A DNA stretch of 64,000 bases from Paenibacillus amylolyticus (GTDB lineage Bacteria; Bacillota; Bacilli; Paenibacillales; Paenibacillaceae): the NCBI RefSeq assembly GCF_029689945.1, contig NZ_CP121451.1, forward strand, positions 5,332,001 through 5,396,000. Direction: 5' to 3'. Below the pieces are notes generated by a model. That model worked only from the letters and a program-made list of their open reading frames with translations. It was not told where the DNA came from and did no database searches. Both the position numbers and the translations under genes were made by a program. Positions 17,448 through 26,622 of the stretch are shown one piece after another. Position 1 is the first letter of the stretch; every line of letters starts with the position of its first letter.

Positions 17448-17475
17448 TATCGTATGCAGGGGCCCACAGGGGGGT
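17448..17475 (-). promoter_or_regulatory. Candidate sigma-K promoter of dpaAB
   Basis: On the minus strand CATACGATA (17448-17456) matches the sigma-K -10 consensus CATANNNTA exactly, and an AC dinucleotide stands 17 bases upstream (17474-17475) as at the -35. The dpaA (spoVFA) operon of B. subtilis is sigma-K dependent. Confidence 0.6.
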
Positions 17476-17514
17476 GAAAACAATAATTGATTCAACCGTC
17501 TGTTTCTCGAATGC

Positions 17515-17547
17515 AAAAAAGAGCCGCCCCTGTCAGGGTCGACTCTA
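17515..17547 (-). terminator. Terminator after dut
   Basis: The minus strand reads AGAGTCGACCCT, loop GAC, AGGGGCGGCTCT and then TTTTT, a stem with two small mismatches. It lies between the corrected dut stop (17571) and dpaA. Confidence 0.85.
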
Positions 17548-17570
17548 AAGAATAGGTATATTTACGCTGT

Positions 17571-18015
17571 TTATTTCCCGGTATGACCAAATCCGCCTTC
17601 GCCGCGTACCGTTTCTGAAAGTTCAGTTACTTCCGTCAATTCAACCGCAGGCACCGTCTGGAAGACGATCTGTGCGATGCGCTCTCCCGTACAATCGTGA
17701 ACGGTTCCTGACCCAGATTGATCAACAGCACTTTAACTTCTCCACGATAGTCTGCATCAATAGTACCCGGTGTGTTGAGACAGGTAATTCCATGTTTGAA
17801 AGCCAGTCCGCTCCGAGGACGGATCTGTGCTTCCAATCCAGCTGGCATGGCCATCGCAAGTCCGGTTGGAATCAGCGTACGCTGCCCGGTTGCAATACCA
17901 CATCTTCCTGAAGTGCAGCTACGACATCAAAGCCGGATGCCAGCTCCGACATTTTTTGTGGCAGCTTAATATCTTCATTTCCCGGCAGTTTCTGTATTTG
18001 AACGTAATGCAACAA
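17571..18015 (-). CDS. dut: dUTP pyrophosphatase (two frameshifts in this sequence)
   Basis: The trimeric dUTPase hydrolyses dUTP to dUMP. Family motifs appear in three frames: LASGFDV and [22 protein letters not shown], the substrate motif [11 protein letters not shown], and the C-terminal GGFGHTG loop. Two GGG runs (minus strand, at 17885-17887 and 17686-17688) must be GGGG to join them, giving QRTLIPTG and [12 protein letters not shown]. The corrected protein has 148 residues, normal for the family. The probable start is a TTG at 18015 with AGAAGGG six bases upstream, inside the end of the mlpA gene. Confidence 0.88.
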
Positions 18016-19258
18016 AATCATCCCTTCTCAATCCAGCGATCGTCTTATCTGAAGCCCCAACCATGGCAAGTGCAAAAGGCTCGGCAAACATCAGATCAAG
18101 CACCGCGTTAATATCATCCATGGTCACTTGCTCAATTTTGGTGATCATCTCATCGAGCGTATGGTGTCTGCCCAGCATCAGCTCGTTTTTACCCAGACGG
18201 TTCATACGACTGCCTGTGCTTTCCAAACTAAGAATAAGACTACCCTTCAGCTGCTCTTTCCCTTTGCGGAGTTCATCTTCGGACAAGCCGTTCACAGCCA
18301 GATCACGCAGAACCTCTTTGGTCAGGTCGAGCACTTCTTTGGTCTGCTTCGGTGCTGTACCTGCATATATCGTGAAGAGTCCGCTGTCCGCATGAGAGCT
18401 ATGATATGAATACACGGAGTATGCAAGCCCCCGCTTCTCACGAATTTCCTGGAACAGTCTGGAGCTCATGCCTCCACCAATCGCGTTATTCAAAACAACC
18501 ATAGCGAATTGAAGCGGATCCCCGATTTTACAGCCCGGGAACGAGATACAGATGTGATTCTGTTCCGTTTTCTTTTTGTGGAAGAGCTGTCCGCTTTGGA
18601 ACGTTGGCATCGTAACTGCTTCCGTTACGCCATTGACATCAAAGTCACCAAAATGCTTCTCCATCAAATCAATTACACTGTCGTCAATGTTACCCGCAAT
18701 ACTGATGACTGTGTTCTCAATCGTGTAGTGCTCCTTCATATATGCACGCAGATGGCTGGAATCCATCGCTTTGAGTCGTTCTTCCGTACCCAGAATAGGG
18801 TATGCGAGCGGATGCTCACCATAGGCAGCCAAGGCCATGAGATCATGAACCATATCATCAGGCGTATCTTCATACATTGAGATTTCTTCCAGAATGACGT
18901 TTTTCTCCTTGATCAATTCACCATCATCCATTTTGGAACGGAAAAACATATCGGATAACACATCAACAGCGATCGGTAAATGTTCATCCAATACTTTAGC
19001 ATAATAACACGTGTATTCTTTGGAAGTGAACGCATTCACGTTACCACCAATTGCATCGAACTGCTCCGCGATTGCCTTGGCATCATAACGGTCTGTTCCC
19101 TTGAATAACATGTGTTCAATAAAATGTGATACTCCGTTACTTGCAGGTTGCTCATTGCGCGAACCTGTCTTGACCCATATTCCGAAAGACACAGAACGGC
19201 AGGTCGGTATCTGTTCCATGACAACTCTGAGGCCATTGCCCAGCTGAATTTTTTTCAT
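17975..19258 (-). CDS. mlpA: M16 family zinc peptidase MlpA/YmxG
   Basis: The 427-residue peptidase has the inverted zinc motif HFIEH at residues 45-49, the downstream acidic ligand region EEISMYEDTPDD, and the second M16 domain. It resembles processing-peptidase beta subunits and B. subtilis MlpA (YmxG), which lies after pnp and ylxY as here. It is the third M16 protein in the window, but it has no inactive partner beside it. The 3' end overlaps dut by about 40 bases. Confidence 0.92.
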   Translation of the reverse strand: MKKIQLGNGLRVVMEQIPTCRSVSFGIWVKTGSRNEQPASNGVSHFIEHMLFKGTDRYDAKAIAEQFDAIGGNVNAFTSKEYTCYYAKVLDEHLPIAVDVLSDMFFRSKMDDGELIKEKNVILEEISMYEDTPDDMVHDLMALAAYGEHPLAYPILGTEERLKAMDSSHLRAYMKEHYTIENTVISIAGNIDDSVIDLMEKHFGDFDVNGVTEAVTMPTFQSGQLFHKKKTEQNHICISFPGCKIGDPLQFAMVVLNNAIGGGMSSRLFQEIREKRGLAYSVYSYHSSHADSGLFTIYAGTAPKQTKEVLDLTKEVLRDLAVNGLSEDELRKGKEQLKGSLILSLESTGSRMNRLGKNELMLGRHHTLDEMITKIEQVTMDDINAVLDLMFAEPFALAMVGASDKTIAGLRRDDFVALRSNTETAGK

Positions 19259-19357
19259 GGTTGGCCCTCCTACATCTCTATAATTGCCTTCATCTCAATC
19301 ATGTAATTGAAATAGACATTTGGTTCCAACTTTTTGATATTAACAAAAAAACAACGT

Positions 19358-20353
19358 TCACTCAACCACAGAGGTCTTTACACGTTCCGAAGACAATGTC
19401 TCACTCACCGTTCCGAGCACGAGACCTTTGGCCCGAATGGATTGAATCATACCCTTTAACGCTCCCGAAGAAGCAGCTGTGGGGTGCATGAGAATTAACG
19501 TGCCTGCCTCGGTATTTTTCGCAATTTTGGCTACAACGGCATCCGGGCTTGGCTTACGCCAATCTACAGTATCTACTGTCCATAACACGGTTTGCAATCC
19601 CATGGAAGAAGCAATGTCAACGGTCTTCTGATTAAAGTCACCGGAAGGCGGAGCAAACCAGCGATTCTCTACCCCCAGTGTTTTATGGAGCAGATCCTGG
19701 GTTTTACTAATTTCCAGCCTGGCCCGTTCTGAGCTCAATCGACTCATATTCGGGTGAGAATATGCATGATTGGACAGCTCATGCCCTCGTTTCTGAATTT
19801 CCTTGGCCAGTTCAACGTTTTTGCTTAACCAGCTTCCATCCAGAAAAAAAGTAGCCTTCACTTTCTCCGCATCCAGCGTGTCCAGCATCGGTATGATATA
19901 TTCGTTCCCCCACGCGACATTAATCATAAAAGAAACCATCGGTTTATTCGCATTCCCCCGATAGATTGGGTGTGGACCCAAATCTTTAAGCTGGATCTCC
20001 GGCTCAATCTGACGGTAGACATAAGCAATTTTGGTATTCAGCGTCCCACTCAGCGCCTTGCGATATGTCGCTTCCACATCAATCTCCATGCCATTATAGC
20101 CAGGAATCGCTTTCCATACCCGATCCACTCTGGCATTCACCGGAGCAATTTTCGTTTCAGCCGCTTTATCCCGAATTGCCGACAACAGCGCATCTTCTCC
20201 CGTTGCTTCCTTGAACATGTCAAAAGCATTTTGCGTACCTGGTCCATCACGGATCTCCGTAATGTATGTACGTACACTGCCAACTTGTCCGATCAATATG
20301 ACCGCAGTCACACCCGCCAGAACAACCGCCAGCTTTTTGGATTGGTTTCCCAC
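19358..20353 (-). CDS. ylxY: Polysaccharide deacetylase family sporulation protein YlxY
   Basis: The 331-residue protein has an N-terminal membrane anchor (about residues 8-25), a spacer domain, and a C-terminal NodB/CE4 domain (about 128-320) with the SNHAYSHPNMSRL motif, the APPSGDFN segment and HPTAAS near the end. In the YlxY/PdaB-type family the first catalytic Asp position here reads INVAW in place of a typical DDG/DDA, so deacetylase activity may be lost. Position after pnp and before mlpA matches B. subtilis. Confidence 0.88.
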   Translation of the reverse strand: MGNQSKKLAVVLAGVTAVILIGQVGSVRTYITEIRDGPGTQNAFDMFKEATGEDALLSAIRDKAAETKIAPVNARVDRVWKAIPGYNGMEIDVEATYRKALSGTLNTKIAYVYRQIEPEIQLKDLGPHPIYRGNANKPMVSFMINVAWGNEYIIPMLDTLDAEKVKATFFLDGSWLSKNVELAKEIQKRGHELSNHAYSHPNMSRLSSERARLEISKTQDLLHKTLGVENRWFAPPSGDFNQKTVDIASSMGLQTVLWTVDTVDWRKPSPDAVVAKIAKNTEAGTLILMHPTAASSGALKGMIQSIRAKGLVLGTVSETLSSERVKTSVVE

Positions 20354-20454
20354 AGCTCCATCCTCCCGCCGTCTTTGTCCCCATCATATGAGGACAAGGG
20401 CAAGAATATGAATACTAAGCCATGCTTTCCTTCTTGTTTTACGAATTTAAACGT

Positions 20455-20490
20455 TAAAAAAGAGCCAGAAATTCACATTCTGTCTCTTCA
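20455..20490 (-). terminator. Terminator after pnp
   Basis: The minus strand forms AGAG-CAGAA / TTCTG-CTCT with a small interior mismatch, followed by six T. It lies about 40 bases after the pnp stop. Confidence 0.75.
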
Positions 20491-20528
20491 TTCAATCTAT
20501 CCATTTATAACCTGTTGCTTCGGGTATC

Positions 20529-22630
20529 CTAGGATTGAGCCGGAGCTTCAGCAGTCAAAACCGCTTTACGGGACAAGTTGATTCGACCTTGCGGGTCAAT
20601 TTCCGTTACTTTTACCGTAATGGAATCACCGATGGCTACAACATCTTCAACTTTAGCAACACGCTCTGTTGAGAGTTGTGAGATGTGTACCAAACCTTCT
20701 TTGTTCGGAAGTACTTCAACGAATGCACCGAATTTCTCCACGCGTTTTACTTTACCGACATAAATCTCGCCGACCAATACTTCGCGCACAATACCTTCGA
20801 TGATCGCTTTGGCTTTATCATTCATCTCCTGGTTGGAAGAAGCGATAAAGACACGTCCATCCTGTTCAATATCAATTTTAACACCGGTTTCTTCGATGAT
20901 TTTATTGATAATTTTACCACCTGCACCGATTACATCGCGAATTTTATCCGGGTTGATATGCATCGTTGTAATTTTAGGCGCATATTGTGATAACTGCTCA
21001 CGTGGCGTATTCATTACTTCAGTCATTTTGCTCAAGATGTGCAAACGACCTTCTTTGGCTTGAGCCAATGCTTCGGACAAGATTTGACGATCAATACCAT
21101 CAATTTTGATGTCCATTTGAATCGCAGTTACACCTTCTGGTGTTCCGGCTACTTTGAAGTCCATGTCACCGAGGTGATCTTCCATACCTTGAATATCACT
21201 CAGAATGGATACATGATCTCCGTCTTTGATCAGACCCATAGCTACACCCGCAACTGGAGCTTTGATTGGTACACCCGCATCCATCATCGCCAATGTGCTG
21301 GCACAGATACTAGCCTGGGAAGTTGAACCGTTGGATTCCAGAACTTCAGATACCAGACGAATCGTGTATGGGAAGTCTGTTTCGGAAGGGATTACTTTGG
21401 AAAGCGCACGCTCACCCAGAGCACCATGTCCGATTTCGCGACGGCCTGGAGCACGCAATGGACGAGCTTCACCTACGCTGAATGGTGGGAAATTATAGTG
21501 ATGCATGAAACGTTTCGTTTCCTCAAGGCTGATTCCGTCCAAAATCTGAACATCGCCCAGTGCACCAAGTGTACAGATGCTAAGTGCTTGCGTTTGACCA
21601 CGTGTGAACAAACCTGAACCGTGCGTACGTGGCAACAGGGAAGTGTCACATTCAATTGGACGAATCTCAGCAAGTCCACGACCATCCGGACGAACTTTAT
21701 CATGCGTGATCAGACGGCGCACTTCTTCTTTAACGATATCGTGCAGCACTTCCTTCACGTCTTTAAGCAATTCAGGACTTTCAATATATTTCTCTTCGAA
21801 GTGAGCAACCGTTTCGTCATTCACGACATCGATCGCATCTTGACGAGCATGTTTCTCGGCAATTTTAACAGCTTCAACCAGACGAGCACTTGCGAAATCA
21901 CGCACACTGCTGTTGACTTCAGCATTCACCGCATGCAGCTTAACGGCCATTTTTTCCTTACCAGCCACTTGCACGAGTTGTTCGATTACCGCAACAATGT
22001 TTTTGATCTCGTCATGTCCGAACATGATTGCTTCGAGCATCACTTCTTCCGGTAATTCGTTTGCTTCAGCTTCAACCATCATGATGGCATCCTTGGTTCC
22101 TGCAACCACCAGTTCAAGTTCACTGATTTCCAGCTGTGCAATCGTTGGGTTAATGATGAACTCGCCATCAATACGTCCAACTTTGACGCCACCAATCGGC
22201 CCGCTGAATGGAACATCCGAAATGCTCAATGCTGCTGATGTACCAATCATTGCAGCGATTTGCGGTTCGCAATCCTGATCCACACTCATAACGATATTCA
22301 GAACTTGTACATCATTCCGGAAGCCTTCCGGGAACAAAGGACGAATTGGACGGTCTGTCAGACGGCTTGAAAGGATCGCTTTCTCACTCGGTCTGCCTTC
22401 ACGTTTAATAAATCCACCCGAGATTTACCTACGGCGTACAATCTTTCTTCATAGTTCACCGTTAATGGGAAAAAGTCCAGATCTTTCGGCTCACTTGATG
22501 CTGTTACGGTACACAATACAACGGTATCCCCGTATGTTACCTTAACGGCAGCATTAGCCTGCTTGGCCAAACGCCCGGTCTCAAGCGTTAGTTTTCTTCC
22601 ACCAAGCTGCATTTCAACACGCTGTTCCAT
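20529..22630 (-). CDS. pnp: Polynucleotide phosphorylase (one frameshift in this sequence)
   Basis: This 3'-5' phosphorolytic exoribonuclease of the RNA degradosome has two RNase PH domains, an alpha-helical domain between them, then KH ([19 protein letters not shown]) and S1 ([21 protein letters not shown]) domains. The frame breaks at 22424-22426, where the A3 run on the minus strand needs A4; the repaired sequence reads [21 protein letters not shown] and gives 700 residues, the normal size. The start at 22630 has a strong AAAGGAGG site. It follows rpsO across two hairpins. Confidence 0.95.
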
Positions 22631-22743
22631 GAAACCCCTCCTTTTATTCGTTCCTAATTCAATGGATTCTGCATATTCACAGTATTTCCTGCTTGTCCTG
22701 CATTCATTAGCTATGTATGGATCTTTCAACATGCTAACCTGCA

Positions 22744-22766
22744 CAACAAAAGCTCCTCACGGAGCC
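22744..22766 (-). terminator. Short hairpin with T-run before pnp
   Basis: The minus strand reads GGGGCTCC, GTGA, GGAGCT and then TTTGTTG. The stem is short (five to six base pairs) but GC-rich. It is the second hairpin in the rpsO-pnp gap and may attenuate read-through into pnp. Confidence 0.55.
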
Positions 22767-22796
22767 CCATCTACAAATATATGGCAACATGTTCAT

Positions 22797-22870
22797 CTAC
22801 AAAACAACCCGGCTGTAGGTTCCGCTTGTCCTTTTAGACAAAAGAATGACGGATAACAGCCAGGTTGGTT
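22797..22870 (-). terminator. Terminator-like structure after rpsO
   Basis: CAACCTGGCTGT (22856-22867 on the complement) pairs with ACAGCCGGGTTG (22805-22816), followed by TTTTG. The loop holds a smaller hairpin (TTGTCTAAAAGGACAA). It begins about 20 bases after the rpsO stop. Confidence 0.65.
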
Positions 22871-22889
22871 TTGAAAACATGTACGATAA

Positions 22890-23159
22890 TTAACGACGCA
22901 ATCCGAGTTTTTCGATCAGTGCGCTGTAACGTTTAACATCTTTGTTTTTCACGTAAGCCAAAAGCTTACGACGTTGACCTACCATTTTCAAAAGTCCACG
23001 ACGTGAGTGGTGGTCTTTCTTATGCGTACGCAAGTGGTCTGTCAAACTTCTGATGTTTTCCGTAAGGATAGCAACTTGCACCTCTGGAGATCCTGTATCG
23101 GACTCGTGAGTTTTGTGCTCGTCGATCAGTTGTTGTTTACGTTCTTGAGTCAATGCCAT
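22890..23159 (-). CDS. rpsO: 30S ribosomal protein S15
   Basis: The 89-residue protein is a standard S15: [12 protein letters not shown], the [15 protein letters not shown] helix that binds 16S rRNA, and a C-terminal LIEKLGLRR. The start at 23159 (MALTQERK) has a GAAGGAGGTGA site; the longer open frame upstream is the leader. Several small hairpins in the leader (including TCACCGCCGGTGA near 23200 and TTGTCGATTGAGACAA near 23245) could serve S15 autoregulation. Confidence 0.97.
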   Translation of the reverse strand: MALTQERKQQLIDEHKTHESDTGSPEVQVAILTENIRSLTDHLRTHKKDHHSRRGLLKMVGQRRKLLAYVKNKDVKRYSALIEKLGLRR

Positions 23160-23261
23160 CCTGTTCACCTCCTTCAATATAATCGCCATTAGCCTCGTCA
23201 CCGCCGGTGAGAGCAAGTAACCAAGCCAAGGTTAATGTTGTCTCAATCGACAACGTAGTAC

Positions 23262-23291
23262 AGTATATCATAATTGCCTAGTTAAAGTAAA
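23262..23291 (-). promoter_or_regulatory. Candidate sigma-A promoter of rpsO
   Basis: TTTACT (23286-23291), an 18-base spacer and TATACT (23262-23267) are read on the minus strand, about 100 bases before the rpsO start and just after the ribF stop. Confidence 0.6.
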
Positions 23292-23318
23292 TGTAAACAT
23301 GCATTTAATCCTGAACCG

Positions 23319-24256
23319 TTAAGATAACAGGCGGCCGGCAGTTAATGCATCTTCACGAATCTGGCTAATCAATGCATCAATGGAGTCAAACTTTCGTTCT
23401 GCACGAATATAGTGAACGAGCTCAACCTTTAGTTCCTGATCATACAAGTGTCCATCAAAATCAAGCAGGTGCACTTCGAACGTAGGTTTCATCCCGCTTT
23501 CGTGAAACGTAGGTTTCACACCGAGATTCATTACGCCATGCAATTCCTGTTCACCATACTGCACACGAACAGCGTAAACGCCCTTGGACGGGGTAACGTA
23601 ATGATCCGTGAGTTCAAGGTTGGCTGTAGGAAATCCAATCGTTCGTCCACGCTTCTCCCCGTGAATGACAGTTCCCCTGATGCTGTAAGGTCGGCCAAGC
23701 CACTGACTGGCCTCATCCATCTCCCCACGCTTCAATAGACTACGAATAAGAGAGCTGCTCACTTTTTCACCATTTAACAAGAAGGAGGAACGGTTTCCAC
23801 CGTCATCTCTCCTTCTCCCAACGTACGAAGAAGCTGTTCATCCCCTGCACCCTTGTGACCAAAACGGAAGTCAAAACCCACCACCGCTGTTCGTGTCTGA
23901 AGAGGAATCAACAGATCTTTTACGAATTGTTGCGGGGTCAGCCGTGAGAACTCTTCATTGAACTCCACCACGTAGAGTACGTCAACGCCCATACCTGCCA
24001 AGATATCTTCTTTATCTCTCAAGGGAGTTAAATAACCCTCGTAATCCCCTTTGCGCATAACTTCCTTCGGATGTGGATGAAAGGTCATGACTGCTGCCTG
24101 CATGCCCGTTTCCCGCGCAATGCGGACAGCTGATAATATGACACTTGCATGTCCGAGATGCAGTCCGTCGAATTGACCAATCGCAAGCACTTGCGGAAGT
24201 GTGCTCAGTTCAGTCGAATGTAACGTCTGCGGATAGGTTAGCATTACGGTTTTCAC
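23319..24256 (-). CDS. ribF: Bifunctional riboflavin kinase/FAD synthetase (one frameshift)
   Basis: The enzyme converts riboflavin to FMN and FAD. The N-terminal nucleotidyltransferase domain has IGQFDGLHLGH, and the C-terminal kinase domain has GRTIGFPTANLEL. The two are split at 23782-23783, where the minus strand needs TTT in place of TT; the repaired join reads VPPFLLNGEKVSSSLIR and the protein has 312 residues, normal for RibF. I favour the GTG at 24256, spaced seven bases from AGGTG; the ATG two codons earlier directly abuts that site. It follows truB. Confidence 0.93.
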
Positions 24257-24323
24257 AATCATTCACCTGCATTTCACTAGATAGGCCAAGCTTGAGCTTC
24301 ATCACTCCAAGCCCGAAACCTCT

Positions 24324-25247
24324 TTATTCCGGCAAAAAGACTTTAACTGCCCTCACCGTTGGTTTTAGTTCATCCCGTTCAAATATCCCCAGGAACGTAC
24401 CATCCTGAGCATACAACCGTAATAGTCCCGGTTGCTCTACAGGCGGTTCCAGGAGACGTGCAGACAGTTTCTGACCTTGAAGTGCTCCTTTGGCCTGTTC
24501 TTCTCCAACCTTATGGGCCGGAATTGAGTCAATAGCCTTGTCAACAGGAATCAGTGCATCCGCCAAAGTCCCATCAGCCATCCGTTGTTCCACTTCTTCA
24601 ATACGAAGACAATGATCTGCAGAGATACCTGCCGATATTGTGCGTTCCAATCGAACCATGGTCGATGGATATCCGAGTTGTCGGCCGATGTCTACACACA
24701 ATGTCCGAATATAGGTACCTTTTGAACACAAGGCCCGAAAAGAAATATCGGTCGTCTCGCCCTGACTCTCAATCCCTGTAAGCTCAAGCTCATAGATTGT
24801 GACTTCACGGCTCTTGCGCTCTACCGTTTTCCCTTCACGAGCAAGTTCATAAAGCCGTTTACCGTCTACCTTTACAGCAGAATACATCGGTGGAACCTGT
24901 GAGATCGTGCCCAGAAACTGCTCAAGCACCTGTTGAACCTGATCCTGTGTTACTTCCACCGTTGTTTCAGCACGATCGATGACTTCCCCCGTCATATCCT
25001 CTGTGTCAGTAGACAGTCCCAATCTAAGCGTAGCCAGATATTCCTTCGGCAACTCCTGCATGTATTCCACCACTCGTGTCGCCCGCCCAAGACAGAGCGG
25101 CAGAACGCCTGTAACTTGTGGGTCCAGTGTGCCTGTATGCCCAATGCGCTTCATCTTAAGAATTCGGCGCATTTTGGCTACAACATCATGAGAAGTAAAT
25201 CCCGCCGGTTTATATACCGGAAGTACACCTTCAAAAGGCTTTACCAT
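24324..25247 (-). CDS. truB: tRNA pseudouridine-55 synthase TruB
   Basis: The 307-residue enzyme makes pseudouridine 55 in the T-loop of tRNA. It has the N-terminal VYKPAGFTSHDVV, the catalytic Asp42 in GHTGTLDPQVTGVLP, and the CSKGTYIRTL segment. A C-terminal PUA-like extension is present. The start overlaps the nrnA stop by seven bases, with AGGTGA seven bases upstream of the ATG. Confidence 0.96.
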   Translation of the reverse strand: MVKPFEGVLPVYKPAGFTSHDVVAKMRRILKMKRIGHTGTLDPQVTGVLPLCLGRATRVVEYMQELPKEYLATLRLGLSTDTEDMTGEVIDRAETTVEVTQDQVQQVLEQFLGTISQVPPMYSAVKVDGKRLYELAREGKTVERKSREVTIYELELTGIESQGETTDISFRALCSKGTYIRTLCVDIGRQLGYPSTMVRLERTISAGISADHCLRIEEVEQRMADGTLADALIPVDKAIDSIPAHKVGEEQAKGALQGQKLSARLLEPPVEQPGLLRLYAQDGTFLGIFERDELKPTVRAVKVFLPE

Positions 25248-26218
25248 TGTGAATTCACCTGCTTCAATACTTTTGCGACAATATCATCCAGTTTGCCTTC
25301 CAGTCGACATCCGGCTGCGAGTACATGCCCGCCTCCGCCAAAGGTCTGTGCCAATGCAGCAACATTAATCTTGCCAGCCGAACGCAGAGACACCTTGACG
25401 GCATTCTCGTTAATGACTTTGAAAAAGATGCCCACTTCCACGCCTTGAATGTTGCGAGGATAGTTCACTACCCCTTCTAGATCTTCGTTAGCTGCTCCGC
25501 AAGCTACCATATCATCTGGAGTAATAACAACCCAAGCTATCTTGCCATCATCTGTCATCTGCAGGCTTGAAAGTGCTCGATTCAATATCCGAACTTGTGG
25601 AAGAGTCACCTGCTCTAACAACGTCTGGGCGAGATAGGGTCCATCCACACCATGCTCAAGCAGTCTGGAGGCCGTTGTCATTACATTTGGACTGGTGTTG
25701 GCATAGCGGAACCCACCTGTATCCGTAAGCAATCCTGTATAAACTGCTGTCGCAACATCTTTATCCCATGTTATTTGGAACAGGTTAAGAAAATCAAATA
25801 AAATTTCAGCCGTTGCAGCAGCATCTGACTTAATGATGTTGACTGTACCATACCCGTCATTTGTAGGGTGATGATCGATATTTAGAATAACAGCATCTTC
25901 TTCGAAATAATGACGTGTCAAACCTACTCTGGCAAAGTCTGCACAATCCACACAGATAACCGCTTTATATTTTCGCTGTGGTGGTTGTTCGGTCATGTTC
26001 ACGATGCTGCCTGCTTCCCACAAAAACTGCATGCGCCCGGGGATTTCGCCTTCATTAATCATCGTGAATGTTTTACCCAGACATGACAGCAGCCAGCCCA
26101 CCGTTACCGTCGAGCTGACTGCGTCACCGTCCGGCTGTACATGCGACACGACCAGGTAATCATCATGCTCCAGCAGAAATTGCTTTCCGGCCTGGAGCGC
26201 CTGTTCATAAGTGTGCAT
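25241..26218 (-). CDS. nrnA: Oligoribonuclease/pAp phosphatase NrnA
   Basis: The 325-residue DHH-DHHA1 phosphoesterase degrades short RNA oligomers and dephosphorylates pAp. It has the metal motifs HVQPDGDAVSS, CVDCADF and NIDHHPTND in the first domain and the GGGGHVLAAG loop of DHHA1 near the C-terminus. In B. subtilis nrnA (ytqI) lies elsewhere; its place here, between rbfA and truB, puts RNA turnover in the translation operon, an arrangement also known from other Firmicutes. Confidence 0.94.
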   Translation of the reverse strand: MHTYEQALQAGKQFLLEHDDYLVVSHVQPDGDAVSSTVTVGWLLSCLGKTFTMINEGEIPGRMQFLWEAGSIVNMTEQPPQRKYKAVICVDCADFARVGLTRHYFEEDAVILNIDHHPTNDGYGTVNIIKSDAAATAEILFDFLNLFQITWDKDVATAVYTGLLTDTGGFRYANTSPNVMTTASRLLEHGVDGPYLAQTLLEQVTLPQVRILNRALSSLQMTDDGKIAWVVITPDDMVACGAANEDLEGVVNYPRNIQGVEVGIFFKVINENAVKVSLRSAGKINVAALAQTFGGGGHVLAAGCRLEGKLDDIVAKVLKQVNSQW

Positions 26219-26237
26219 TGCCGTCTCCTCTATTCTG

Positions 26238-26597
26238 TTACTGGGATTCGTTCTTGTCGGAACCTATATCGCCAAGCAGCTTCTCAATTCGGCTACCATA
26301 AGCGATGGATTCGTCAATCTTGAATATCAACTCGGGAACATGACGAAACCGGATACGTTTGCCCAGCTCCGAACGCAAAAACCCATTTGCTTTTGCCAGT
26401 GCTTTGAGCGAGTTATCTTTTTGTTCCTGTTCACCGAAGACACTCAGATAAACTTTGGCTTGCGACAAGTCTCCTGTCACTTCGACTCCCGTTACCGTAA
26501 TAAAGCCGATACGTGGATCTTTCAGTTCAGACTGGATGAGCAGACTCAATTCTTTCTTGATCTGCTCGCCCACTCTACCTGTACGAATCTTAGCCAT
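26238..26597 (-). CDS. rbfA: Ribosome-binding factor A
   Basis: The 119-residue KH-like protein helps late 30S maturation and 16S 5'-end processing. It has [40 protein letters not shown] family sequence and the [13 protein letters not shown]-terminal segment. It directly follows infB (25-base gap), so ylxP, which lies between them in B. subtilis, is missing here. Confidence 0.95.
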   Translation of the reverse strand: MAKIRTGRVGEQIKKELSLLIQSELKDPRIGFITVTGVEVTGDLSQAKVYLSVFGEQEQKDNSLKALAKANGFLRSELGKRIRFRHVPELIFKIDESIAYGSRIEKLLGDIGSDKNESQ

Positions 26598-26622
26598 TGT
26601 TGTTCACCTCATGCTTCCTTGC

